In this document: piece after piece, positions 21,116 through 29,077 of the stretch
Layout of the letters: each line of letters opens with the position of its first letter
How positions within the stretch are numbered: position 1 is the first letter of the stretch
From: an uncultured Puniceicoccaceae bacterium
GTDB lineage: Bacteria; Verrucomicrobiota; Verrucomicrobiia; Opitutales; Coraliomargaritaceae
Length of the DNA stretch: 37,589 bases
Assembly (NCBI GenBank): GCA_913031135.1
Contig: CAJWEH010000004.1
Span: 1 to 37,589 of the forward strand
Reading direction: 5' to 3'
Made by a program: the position numbers and the translations under genes
Notes under the pieces: generated by a model
The model's input: only the letters and a program-made list of their open reading frames with translations
The model's database searches: none
Told to the model about the DNA's origin: nothing

Positions 21116-22102
21116 CTACGAAAAATCAGTCTGATAAATATCGTGTAAGCGAACCATTCCACGAAGTTTTCGACCATTTTTTTCGATAACAGGCACTACC
21201 GAGATTTGAGAGGGTCGATCCTCCATCAATCGCAATGCTTCCCTAAGCAAACAATCAGCATTCACTGACAAGGGTTCTTTAGTACAACAGTCACTCACTG
21301 GAAGCTCTAAAACCGATCCTTCTTTAGAAAGTAAACGACGAATATCACCATCCGTTATAATACCAATCAAATTATCACTCTCATCAATGATACAGGCGGC
21401 TCCCAAGGGATAATCCGACATGGCTAAAACGGCATCTCTTAGCGTATGAGTCAAGTGCACACGCGCTACATTCTCGAGAGGATGCATCACATCACCCACA
21501 CTCAAAAGCAAATTCCTTCCCAATTGCCCTCCTGGGTGATAGCGGGCAAATTCTTCTGAGGTAAAACCTTTTTCGGTAACCATAGCAGAAGCTAATGCAT
21601 CTCCAATCGATAAGGCGACCGAAGCACTGGCTGTTGGCATTAAATTCAAGGGATCCGCCTCCTTTTCAACACTCGCATTAAGAACCACATCAGACGCATT
21701 CCCTATGGGAGAATCGACACGACCTAAAATCGCAATAACTGGCGACTGAAATGCCTTAAAAATAGGCATCAAACGCATCAACTCTGAGGTACTTCCACTT
21801 TTTGATAAAACAATAGTAACATCCCCAGGCTTATAAATACCAAGATCTCCATGAATCGCTTCACTGGCATGGAGGAAGACACAATCGATCCCTCCACTCA
21901 TAAAAGTTGTCGCAATCTTTTTTGCTATATGCCCCGACTTTCCAATGCCACAAAAAACCACTTTTCCCTGAGAGGCTCTCAAAATTTCAATTGCTGCATC
22001 AAATGACGTTCCTAAACGCTCCGAAGCTTTAAGAATAGCCGATGCCTCCGCACTCATTACGGCTTTAGCTATTTCAAGTGGTGAATGTTTTGAATGTCCC
22101 AT
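21116..22102 (-). CDS. kdsD: Arabinose-5-phosphate isomerase, KdsD/KpsF type
   Basis: A 328-residue enzyme that interconverts ribulose 5-phosphate and arabinose 5-phosphate, the first step to the Kdo sugar of lipopolysaccharide. A SIS sugar-isomerase domain covers about residues 30-180 (VVFCGIGKSGHIAKKIATT, then IVLSKSGSTSELMRL and ASASVALSIGDALASA). Two CBS domains follow, at about 205-262 and 270-328, with AACIIDESDNLIGIITDGDIRR as the clearest. The order and length match KdsD/GutQ. This implies an outer membrane with Kdo-containing LPS. There is no Shine-Dalgarno sequence. Confidence 0.95.
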   Translation of the reverse strand: MGHSKHSPLEIAKAVMSAEASAILKASERLGTSFDAAIEILRASQGKVVFCGIGKSGHIAKKIATTFMSGGIDCVFLHASEAIHGDLGIYKPGDVTIVLSKSGSTSELMRLMPIFKAFQSPVIAILGRVDSPIGNASDVVLNASVEKEADPLNLMPTASASVALSIGDALASAMVTEKGFTSEEFARYHPGGQLGRNLLLSVGDVMHPLENVARVHLTHTLRDAVLAMSDYPLGAACIIDESDNLIGIITDGDIRRLLSKEGSVLELPVSDCCTKEPLSVNADCLLREALRLMEDRPSQISVVPVIEKNGRKLRGMVRLHDIYQTDFS

Positions 22103-22237
22103 TTCGTCTATGATACAATATTAAAGACACAGCCATACCTAACAAGATACATAAACAAGACAATGTTTATCTGCAATCTCGCATCGATTGACTAGATATC
22201 AATTAAGCAACTTTGCGGGAACGCCCGCTAGCTATTA

Positions 22238-22333
22238 CTACCAAACCTTCTTTTTATGACGGTTTGACTTCAAACGCTTACGGCGTTTGTGCTTATTCAT
22301 TTTTAATCGACGCTTTTTCTTAAGGTTTCCCAT
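22238..22333 (-). CDS. mS38/bTHX-like basic ribosome-associated microprotein
   Basis: A 31-residue ORF (ATG at 22331-22333, TAG at 22238-22240), too short for common gene callers. The protein begins [20 protein letters not shown] and ends [11 protein letters not shown]; more than half its residues are lysine or arginine. The [12 protein letters not shown]-x-N-R-H-K-K core is that of the AURKAIP1/COX24 (mS38) domain family of tiny ribosomal proteins known in Bacteroidota and relatives. It probably binds 16S rRNA in the small subunit. Its neighbourhood includes rpsT and a pseudouridine synthase on the same strand, consistent with a translation role. Confidence 0.85.
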   Translation of the reverse strand: MGNLKKKRRLKMNKHKRRKRLKSNRHKKKVW

Positions 22334-22422
22334 TTGTAGTTACTGATATAATTAAAGAGAAAGAGGATGAAAGAGCCAAATATTCTGCACTCTGTAAAGA
22401 CTATTTTTAAAATAACAGAAAA

Positions 22423-23244
22423 TTATTCTGCTATTTTAAGATTCAAATAAGACATCATCGCCTTAAAAGGCTTTGGAAGCGATGCTTCTAATTGGAATCC
22501 CAGCCCTCCTTGATCCTCTAATTGAACCGATCTTAAATGCATCGCAAGCCCTCTAAATATTCCTTTATCTCGATCCTCCTCTTTTTTCCATTTACCGATC
22601 GACGCATAGGATGGAGCATCTTCTCCTCGATATAAGGAATCACCCAGTACTTTTAATCCCGAAAGAGAGGCATGTAAACGAATCTGATGTGGGCGTGGAT
22701 ACCTTGAGCGTGCCTCCCACAAACTCCACCCTCCTTGATTATGAGAAAGACGGTTAAACTGTGTATGCGAACGCTTACCCTTAGCAGTAGAGGGTATCAT
22801 CTTACTTTTGTAACGGTGCTTCAAAAGCGGGGTTTGATCTTCAAAGACATCGGTTATGGATTCATCGGCTGTTGCTACAAAGTAATACTTAAATTCCATT
22901 TGTTCAGAACCATAAGCATTTCTCAACCCAGCTATACTTTCCTTATCTTTTCCAAACAGTGCCACACCACTGCACGCATAGTCTAATAAGTATGCTGAAC
23001 CAAAAACCTGTGCATTAGTTGCTAAAAACTCAGGCTTTCCATTCTTTAGTTGTGCATTCATACAAGCATCTAAATTCGGAAACTCTTTTTCCCAAGGGTG
23101 TTGACGCACACTAATTAAAGAAGGCTTATTGAGGGCAAGCCAACGATCTTCTTGAGCGATCAACTCGATACGCATATTCTCAGATCCCAACAAAGGGCTG
23201 GGGAATCCTAGAGAGTCCTTCTTGTGAATCTTATTCGAATTCAT
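22423..23244 (-). CDS. RluA-family pseudouridine synthase, atypical active site
   Basis: A 273-residue protein of the RluA/RsuA fold. It has WLALNKPSLISV near residue 35, the expected pre-catalytic KP strand, and a C-terminal YPRPHQIRLHASLSGLKVLGDSLY, the conserved R-PHQIR-H and ...GD-LYG strand. The catalytic loop, normally H-R-L-D-x-x-T-S-G, reads Y-L-L-D-Y-A-C-S-G (D88). The catalytic aspartate is kept while the HR and T are replaced. It has no S4 RNA-binding domain. Its start codon is separated by only one base from the U-tract of the rpsT terminator, so it needs read-through or a promoter inside that hairpin. The RNA substrate is unknown. Confidence 0.88.
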   Translation of the reverse strand: MNSNKIHKKDSLGFPSPLLGSENMRIELIAQEDRWLALNKPSLISVRQHPWEKEFPNLDACMNAQLKNGKPEFLATNAQVFGSAYLLDYACSGVALFGKDKESIAGLRNAYGSEQMEFKYYFVATADESITDVFEDQTPLLKHRYKSKMIPSTAKGKRSHTQFNRLSHNQGGWSLWEARSRYPRPHQIRLHASLSGLKVLGDSLYRGEDAPSYASIGKWKKEEDRDKGIFRGLAMHLRSVQLEDQGGLGFQLEASLPKPFKAMMSYLNLKIAE

Positions 23245-23245
23245 C

Positions 23246-23288
23246 TAAAAAAAAGAAACCCCAAATTCTACCAAGGCAGAATATGGGG
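23246..23288 (-). terminator. Rho-independent terminator after rpsT
   Basis: On the minus strand a stem of CCCCA-(T)-ATTCT pairs with AGAAT-(T)-TGGGG around loop GCCTTGGT (23259-23288). It is followed by TTTCTTTTTTTT. It begins 22 bases after the rpsT stop codon. The U-run ends two bases before the start codon of the next gene. Confidence 0.85.
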
Positions 23289-23310
23289 CAACATATATTT
23301 GGGGTAAAAA

Positions 23311-23565
23311 TTAAGATAGTAAGCTGGCACAGCTTGATTTATGGCGAGCAATTTTGTTTGCGTGGACTAATCCAGATTTACCTGCTTTATCAAGGGCAGA
23401 AATATACTGCTTGGTCGCAAGTGCTAGCCCATCTTTGTCTTCAGTTTCAGATAAAGACTTAACTTTTTTTGCTAAAGTTTTGAGACGACTCTTCACCTGA
23501 CGATTGTTCTGAGTGCGAGTCTCTGTTTTACGTATATATTTAAGTGCTGATTTACTGTTAGCCAT
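23311..23565 (-). CDS. rpsT: 30S ribosomal protein S20
   Basis: An 84-residue basic helical protein that binds 16S rRNA early in small-subunit assembly. It starts MANSKSALKYIRKTETRTQN and has the family pattern of K/R-rich helices (RQVKSRLKTLAKKVK) and the closing KSGLVHANKIARHKSS helix. It lies between rnpB (66 bases upstream) and a strong terminator. The leader contains no Shine-Dalgarno sequence. Confidence 0.97.
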   Translation of the reverse strand: MANSKSALKYIRKTETRTQNNRQVKSRLKTLAKKVKSLSETEDKDGLALATKQYISALDKAGKSGLVHANKIARHKSSCASLLS

Positions 23566-23631
23566 AATTTAAAGAAAGGAGTGAGAAAAAACCGAAATGA
23601 CAAAGATATGTCAATAAATAAATTAAGTAAT

Positions 23632-23976
23632 GATTTTAGCCTGCTGTAAGCCGGATTCTGTCCTCTAGATGGACTAGATGTGCGTTCATTTATCTACGCG
23701 GCATACCCGAAATCATAAAGCGAGCCACTTGATTCCCTATTTTGCCTTGCACCGAGTTGGGTTTTTCCTGCCAATAAAGTTACCTTTAAAGCGGTGAGCT
23801 CTTACCTCACCTTTTCACCCTTACCCTGATTGTTAAATATCAGGGCGGTTTATTTTCTGTGACACTATCCGTCACAACACATTCCTATGCTGTGCCCTCA
23901 TTTTCATGAGGAACTCTGCTCTACGGTGTCCGGACTTTCCTCTTGTTGCACAAGTAAACGCCCACAGACTAAAATC
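23632..23976 (-). ncRNA. rnpB: RNase P RNA, bacterial type A-like
   Basis: The catalytic RNA that matures tRNA 5' ends. The minus strand carries the universally conserved blocks in order: GAGGAAAGTCCGGAC (plus 23928-23942), AGGGTGAAA-GGTGAGGTAAGAGCTCACC-type P9-P11 region, GGCAGG..AAACCC..CGGTGCAAGG, GGGTATGCCGCGTAGAT and ACAGAATCCGGCTTA near the 3' end (plus 23647-23661). The P1 helix GATTTTAG/CTAAAATC sets the ends at 23976 and 23632, about 345 nt. It lies between the PiT-like gene and rpsT on the same strand. Confidence 0.97.
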
Positions 23977-24032
23977 AATTACTTATCAAAGATCTATTCA
24001 TAAATCCTGCTTTCACAATATGAAATCAGTTT

Positions 24033-25193
24033 TTATTCTGAAATAAAGATTTCGCTTTCTGCGATATCATCCACTTTTAAAGTGATCGCAGTTTGCTCAT
24101 CTTGAGTTTCAGAACTAACTACTTTGTTCGCAATTAATGGAAGAGTAAAGGCTAAAAATACGGCAATCAGAGATCCCCCGCAAACTTTTAATAGATCCAT
24201 GAATACTATAGATGATACTTCTTTTTTCCGTTTATGCCTCAAATATAAAGCCATACCAATTTCTCTTCCTGCTAGTAATCCCAAAAATACCCATGTAGTA
24301 CTCATCGGCATTTTCTCTGGCCACGGAACGTCCATGCCAAACGCACTGAATAATTTTGGAATATAATCGACCTTGAAAAACAAGAGCACTAGTCCATAGA
24401 ATAAATCAATAAAAGTAGCCGAACGTACATCTAAGGTATTCGTTTTTGAAGTGACCACATTTTGAATACGCCCTCCGCGTTCCCTAAATATGTAGCCCTG
24501 CAATAACACCATTCCAGCCAATGAAATTAACAAGGCAGTGAGTGATAAATTTCTAGGCAAATAAACGAAGATATTTGCTAAATCTTGTACCAACCACATG
24601 GACCAAAGAAAACCTGTAGACAACCATTGGAAAATGATCCAAAAGGGGTGCAAATCATTGGAATCTTTAGTATTTTGATTCTCAGAGTAGACCCGTTTCT
24701 CAAATGCGCCCAAAACCAAAAAGAAGATTAGAATACCGATGACGAAAGCGATACCATACCCTACCATTGATTTTTCCATCATCTTACTGAATAAATCAAT
24801 GGCGGCTTCAGGCGTTCCACCCTGCTGCTGAGCAACTAATCCTTTAAAACCAGTTAGAACTAAAAGAGAAGTGCTGACCGGTATACCATAACGAGTTAAA
24901 ATAACTAAAGAGAGTGGCGGAATAATAAATAGCCATGTTAAAACCGAACCATAATCATAGGGGTGAGGGATATTTTTCCCAACGGCAGAAAGCCTTCCAA
25001 AAGCAGGATCCCCTCCATTGGCAATCCATCCCCAAATTATCGTCACGCACATCAATCCTGATATCCATAACCATAAAGCCCACCAAGGTCGCTTACTGTT
25101 AGAAGCTATGAATGTACCCAAAGTTTGGATCGAGTCATTAGCTACGATGGCATATGCAGCAAGTGCGAAGCCTATAATCATAATCCAATCCAT
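24033..25193 (-). CDS. PiT-like inorganic phosphate permease
   Basis: A 386-residue polytopic protein with about ten hydrophobic segments. The frame is open to 25424, but that extension overlaps the divergent pstS start and lacks conserved features; MDWIMIIGFALAAYAIVAND at 25193 is the natural first helix. PiT transporters have two inverted repeats, each with a GANDxAN motif and a later P-x-S-T-T. Here they appear as IVANDSIQTLGTF with GIPVSTSLLV, then LVQDLANIFVYLPR with MPMSTTWVFLG. The second GAND copy is clearly degenerate. PiT proteins import phosphate with protons or sodium. Its divergence from pstSCAB supports a phosphate role; divalent-metal phosphate or another anion remains possible. 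Confidence 0.75.
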   Translation of the reverse strand: MDWIMIIGFALAAYAIVANDSIQTLGTFIASNSKRPWWALWLWISGLMCVTIIWGWIANGGDPAFGRLSAVGKNIPHPYDYGSVLTWLFIIPPLSLVILTRYGIPVSTSLLVLTGFKGLVAQQQGGTPEAAIDLFSKMMEKSMVGYGIAFVIGILIFFLVLGAFEKRVYSENQNTKDSNDLHPFWIIFQWLSTGFLWSMWLVQDLANIFVYLPRNLSLTALLISLAGMVLLQGYIFRERGGRIQNVVTSKTNTLDVRSATFIDLFYGLVLLFFKVDYIPKLFSAFGMDVPWPEKMPMSTTWVFLGLLAGREIGMALYLRHKRKKEVSSIVFMDLLKVCGGSLIAVFLAFTLPLIANKVVSSETQDEQTAITLKVDDIAESEIFISE

Positions 25194-25225
25194 ACCAATA
25201 AGAAAAAAATAACGATTTTGATGAG

Positions 25226-25252
25226 TTAAAAGTAAGTTAAAATTTATTAAAA
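25226..25252. promoter_or_regulatory. Tandem TTAAAA repeats, candidate phosphate-response site
   Basis: TTAAAA occurs at 25226, 25237 and 25247, i.e. spaced 11 and 10 bases, one helical turn. Further copies are at 25265 and 25280. It lies in the 130-base divergent region between the PiT-like gene and pstS. PhoB/PhoP regulators bind direct repeats with about 11-base period. The match to a known Pho box is weak and the region is A/T-rich, so this is a suggestion only. Confidence 0.3.
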
Positions 25253-25323
25253 AACCTAAGTCGCTTAAAAATACAACAATTAAAAGTTTGTGTATGAATT
25301 TCAGATGTATCACAATAAAATAG

Positions 25324-26139
25324 ATGTACCGATTGCTTTCTTTTTTAACCGTACTACTCAGCTCGCTCTCATTGTCCCTAGCTGACACCATAATTATTAC
25401 AGGCTCGGATACACTAGGTGCCAAACTAGTGCCCCTTTTATCAGAAGCCTACCTTGCAGAAAATGAAAATGCACAAAATTCAACTACTTTTGAAATTTCT
25501 GCCGAAGGCTCAAACACGGGCATTGCTGCAGTGATTGATGGCACTACTTCTATAGGGCTTTCTTCTACTCGTGCCAGCCAAACTGAATTATTAAAAGCTC
25601 AATCACAAGGCGTGGAATTAGCACACATTCCTGTTGCTCAAGATGCTATTGCTGTGATTGTAAATAAAAATAATCCGATAGAAAACCTTAGTCTTAGAGT
25701 CGTAGAATCGATTTTTACTGGCGATATTAAAAATTGGGCTGCTTTGTCAAATTACTCAGGCAGAATCTCCGCCTACTCTAGAAATACTTCTTCTGGCACC
25801 TATCGTGCCTTTCAATCACTAGCACTCAGAAAAAGAAACTTTGCGTCTAAAGTCCTGAAAATGGCTAGCAATGAGCAAATTGTAGCAGAAGTAGAAAAAA
25901 ATCCTTACGGCATTGGATATGTTGGACTGGCTTACATCAATTCCCCATCAATTAAGGTGGTTTCCATAGATGGATTTAGTCCAGCCGATGGCAATGCCTA
26001 TTCACTAAACCGACCATTATATTATTTGATTGATAAAAATCGACCCCTTCCCGAATCCACAAACCAATTCATTGGATTTACCCTAAGTCCTAGAGGCCAA
26101 AAGATTGTTTCTAGCGTTAATTTTATACCTATACATTAA
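25324..26139 (+). CDS. pstS: Phosphate-binding protein of the PST transporter
   Basis: A 271-residue periplasmic binding protein with a signal peptide (residues 1-20, cleavage about LSLSLA-DTIIIT) and no lipobox. Phosphate-binding loops are present: ITGSDTLGAKL near the start, SAEGSNTGIAAVIDGTTSIGLSS (shortened: GSNTGIAAVIDG) and the RNTSSGTYRAFQ loop near residue 157. Also typical is VVESIFTGDIKNWAAL. It is shorter than E. coli PstS (about 320), resembling the compact PstS of other phyla. It is the first gene of pstS-C-A-B-phoU. Confidence 0.93.
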   Translation: MYRLLSFLTVLLSSLSLSLADTIIITGSDTLGAKLVPLLSEAYLAENENAQNSTTFEISAEGSNTGIAAVIDGTTSIGLSSTRASQTELLKAQSQGVELAHIPVAQDAIAVIVNKNNPIENLSLRVVESIFTGDIKNWAALSNYSGRISAYSRNTSSGTYRAFQSLALRKRNFASKVLKMASNEQIVAEVEKNPYGIGYVGLAYINSPSIKVVSIDGFSPADGNAYSLNRPLYYLIDKNRPLPESTNQFIGFTLSPRGQKIVSSVNFIPIH

Positions 26140-26155
26140 AATACAATAGTTTTAA

Positions 26156-27871
26156 TTGATGAATTATTTTCGAATCAGTGCCCTCGGTTCATTAATGATA
26201 CTATCTGTAATTTTAGTCTATATAATAGCTGAAGGCTTTAAATTTGTTCATCTTTACAGAATTGACCAAATAAGTGCTAGGCAATCGGGCACTGAATTTA
26301 TTGAAGTCGTTGAAACGCAAAGAAATGACTTTCTGAACTTGAAGCAAAAGCTCGATTCTATTCGAGCGAATTGGCTTTCATTAAATCAATCAAATATCAA
26401 AGAGTCCTTGGAGGCGATGCATCTTAGTGGTTTTGACAAGTACTATAAAGCAGCACAATCCATCGACCTAGCATTAATTGATTTCATAGTATCAGAAAAA
26501 AATTTAGCTCTAAAGCGAACGGTTAAAATTGATACCCAATTAAGTACAGAAAAAACAATCACTTTACTAACTGAGAATGCTTTAAATATAGAAAAAAATT
26601 CTTTCCTAGCCAATAAGAACTCAAACAAGGAACTGATATTAAAAAAACTTCAGAATAAACTTAGAGAAAGCCAACAGGATCCAAATAATGCATTTTTAAA
26701 TCAATTGCTATTGGAAAAAATCCCGAAGAACACCCCGCTCTTGGACTTTGAGAAAGAATACTTAATTCAATTTATCCAGCTAGAAATTCAATCACTTGAG
26801 CAAGATTTAATTTATCTCCGAGAAAGTGATATTCCGTACAATAAAATTAATTTTCAAAAAAGGTATTATAGAGCTAATCTTAGCTTCAAAGGGTTATTAG
26901 AAAGTCAAAAAATGATTGAGATCGATCCCGCATATATGCCCCCCAAAATAGCTAAAAAGTTCCTTAATTTTCAAAAACATCTGCTTAAGTACCAATATGA
27001 ATTGCCTAAATATTCAGCGACTATCGAAGGCATATCGCTAAATAAGAATATTTCATTTTTAGATGTGATTATAAGTATCGTAACTGGAAAAGATTGGTAT
27101 ATTTCTCCTGAAGGCAGGAGCCAATTTGAGTTGGGACCTTATATCTTTGGCAGCTTTTTAGTTTCGATTGTCGCCCTATTCATTGCTGCTCCGATTGGAA
27201 TCTTCTCCGCCATCTATGTCAGCCGTTTTTCTAGCGAAAAAGAGAGGGGGCGCTTAAAACAATTTTTTGACTTTTCAAGTACGATACCAACCGTCCTAAT
27301 CGGATTTTTCGGCTTACGTATACTAGGTGATCTTATCGTAGATATCTCTAATTGGCCCATTATATCCTCTATTCCAGGATTTCCCCTATATGAGCATTTA
27401 AACATCTTCACCGCTTCTTGTCTCCTCGCCCTAATGATGGTTCCCACTATCTATTATGTTTCAGAAATTGGGCTAAGGCGTTTACCAAAAACCATAGAAG
27501 ACGCTTCCTTAGCTCTAGGTGCTTCAGATATACAAACCATTCAAAAAATATTTTTACCAACAGCATTTCCATCATTTCTAACTGCAATAATCGTCGGGTA
27601 TAGCCGAGCCATTGGAGAGACCATGATCGTATTATTATGCCTTGGAAATAGCGTGAACCTTCCTTCCTTAAGCGAAAATCCCCCATTTATTTTTCAAACA
27701 ACACAAACAATTACCGGTTTAATTGCACAAGAAATGGGTGAGGCTCCTAAAGATAGTTTACATTTACATGCCTTAATGAGTGCTGCCTGTTTTTTGCTGA
27801 TCATAACAATCGCCTTAAATATACTAGCAAGATTCACAGATGAAAATCACAGTCGTAGCTTAAGAAAATGA
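26156..27871 (+). CDS. pstC: Phosphate ABC transporter permease PstC, long form
   Basis: A 571-residue permease, far longer than E. coli PstC (about 320). Residues about 7-25 form one membrane helix. A roughly 300-residue charged, helix-rich, partly coiled region follows (for example KLDSIRANWLSLNQSN and LEIQSLEQDLIYLRESD). The transport domain begins at about 328 with FGSFLVSIVALFIAAPIGIFSAIYVS. The permease core includes the cytoplasmic EAA-type loop ASLALGASDIQTIQKIFLP and the family block GYSRAIGETMIVLLCLGN. It therefore carries a large extracytoplasmic domain. It starts 16 bases after pstS and overlaps pstA by 4 bases (ATGA). Confidence 0.93.
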   Translation: MMNYFRISALGSLMILSVILVYIIAEGFKFVHLYRIDQISARQSGTEFIEVVETQRNDFLNLKQKLDSIRANWLSLNQSNIKESLEAMHLSGFDKYYKAAQSIDLALIDFIVSEKNLALKRTVKIDTQLSTEKTITLLTENALNIEKNSFLANKNSNKELILKKLQNKLRESQQDPNNAFLNQLLLEKIPKNTPLLDFEKEYLIQFIQLEIQSLEQDLIYLRESDIPYNKINFQKRYYRANLSFKGLLESQKMIEIDPAYMPPKIAKKFLNFQKHLLKYQYELPKYSATIEGISLNKNISFLDVIISIVTGKDWYISPEGRSQFELGPYIFGSFLVSIVALFIAAPIGIFSAIYVSRFSSEKERGRLKQFFDFSSTIPTVLIGFFGLRILGDLIVDISNWPIISSIPGFPLYEHLNIFTASCLLALMMVPTIYYVSEIGLRRLPKTIEDASLALGASDIQTIQKIFLPTAFPSFLTAIIVGYSRAIGETMIVLLCLGNSVNLPSLSENPPFIFQTTQTITGLIAQEMGEAPKDSLHLHALMSAACFLLIITIALNILARFTDENHSRSLRK

Positions 27872-29037
27872 ACCTTTTAAAAACTAGATCCCAAAAAAAT
27901 GGGCAGATAACTGCCCATTCTAGAAACTTGTTAAAACGGTTTTTTCAATTCAACACCTATTTATTTTTCACCTGCATATGCCTAATTTTTTTAACGATTT
28001 CAATCAATGGATCTAAAGCCATCTTCACTTCTAAATTCCCTTATATTAATACAGCATTTTTCACAGAAAAGCCTCAAACCCTCTACGTATATAAACCCAA
28101 ATGGATCATTCAAAAATTGAGTGCCTTGGAGGCAGAATCTGAGTTGATCAAGCAAGAAGATTCAAATTATGAAACAAAACATTTAACGGTTAAAAAGGAG
28201 ATTCAGTTATTAGAAAAACAACTTTTGAACGAAACTATAAAATTTACTGAATATCAAATACAAAACTCTCAAGAATTTGACCCCAACATATATTTAAGGG
28301 AAACTTACCCCTTTAGTGCAGGCGGCATTGCCCCTGCACTCTTTGGCAGCATTTTCTTAATACTAGGGACCTTTCCTATTGTTTTCTTAATGGGCTTATC
28401 GTCTGCCATTTACTTATCTGAATACAGCCCAAATGACAAAACAACTAAGATTATTAAAAATTCAATAAATGCACTTGCAGGAACCCCCTCAATTATTTTT
28501 GGAGTATTTGGTTATGGTATCTTTGTTCTAGCATTCGGGTGGGGATTTTCGCTACTAGCAGGATGGCTAACGATAGCTCTGATGACACTTCCAACGGTTA
28601 TTTCAGACTGTGAGATCGCTCTAAAACGGATCCCTGAAAGAGAACGAATGAATGCAATTGCTTTAGGCGCTTCAAAATGGCAATCCATACGCCATAATGT
28701 CCTCCCTTATTCGATCAATGAAATCTTTGCTTCGACTTTATTTAATATCGCAAAAACATCCGGAGAAGCAGCCCCAATAATGTTCACCGCTGCGTATGCA
28801 TTTAGAGATAAATTACCTTGGCAAGGATTAGAGAATTGGCACGATTTCTTCTTTCAAGGGGTTATGGCACTTCCCTACCACATCTATATTTTAAGCGTTA
28901 AATTACCTATAAATGCGTATACCAGAGATATGCAATATGGAGCCGCTTTTATATTTTTATTATTTGTAGGTAGTTTATCTATGCTTGGAATTTATTTAAA
29001 ACAATTAAGCATCAATAAGCAAAAACCTTACCTATAA
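27868..29037 (+). CDS. pstA: Phosphate ABC transporter permease PstA
   Basis: A 389-residue permease that pairs with PstC. After one membrane helix (about residues 30-50) there is an extracytoplasmic insertion of about 80 residues with a coiled-coil-like run (LSALEAESELIKQEDSN, LLEKQLLNETI). The transport domain then starts at about residue 150 (GGIAPALFGSIFLILGTFPI). The EAA loop appears as AIALGASKWQSIRHNVLPY, preceded by IALKRIPERER, and the conserved KTSGEAAPIMFTAAY follows. The start overlaps pstC by 4 bases, so translation is probably coupled. Its insertion may contact the large PstC insertion or PstS. Confidence 0.93.
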   Translation: MNLLKTRSQKNGQITAHSRNLLKRFFQFNTYLFFTCICLIFLTISINGSKAIFTSKFPYINTAFFTEKPQTLYVYKPKWIIQKLSALEAESELIKQEDSNYETKHLTVKKEIQLLEKQLLNETIKFTEYQIQNSQEFDPNIYLRETYPFSAGGIAPALFGSIFLILGTFPIVFLMGLSSAIYLSEYSPNDKTTKIIKNSINALAGTPSIIFGVFGYGIFVLAFGWGFSLLAGWLTIALMTLPTVISDCEIALKRIPERERMNAIALGASKWQSIRHNVLPYSINEIFASTLFNIAKTSGEAAPIMFTAAYAFRDKLPWQGLENWHDFFFQGVMALPYHIYILSVKLPINAYTRDMQYGAAFIFLLFVGSLSMLGIYLKQLSINKQKPYL

Positions 29038-29077
29038 GTGATTGCCAAACGAAAAATTTAATTTTAAAAGTAAAACG

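Noticed and set aside
22217-22232. GCGGGAACGCCCGC hairpin as a terminator downstream of the mS38-like gene.
   Set aside because: The stem is only five pairs and no T-run follows on either strand.
23566-23600. CACTCCTTTC in the rpsT leader resembles the 16S rRNA 3' anti-Shine-Dalgarno tail, suggesting autoregulation.
   Set aside because: The match is short and imperfect, and no complementary Shine-Dalgarno is present in the leader to pair with it.
25194-25424. A 77-residue N-terminal extension of the PiT-like protein.
   Set aside because: It overlaps the divergent pstS start and the probable promoters, and its sequence is not conserved-looking; MDWIM at 25193 begins the first helix.
29042-29077. 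TTG start giving 12 extra residues on PstB.
   Set aside because: The ATG at 29078 aligns with typical PstB starts; no ribosome site supports the TTG.
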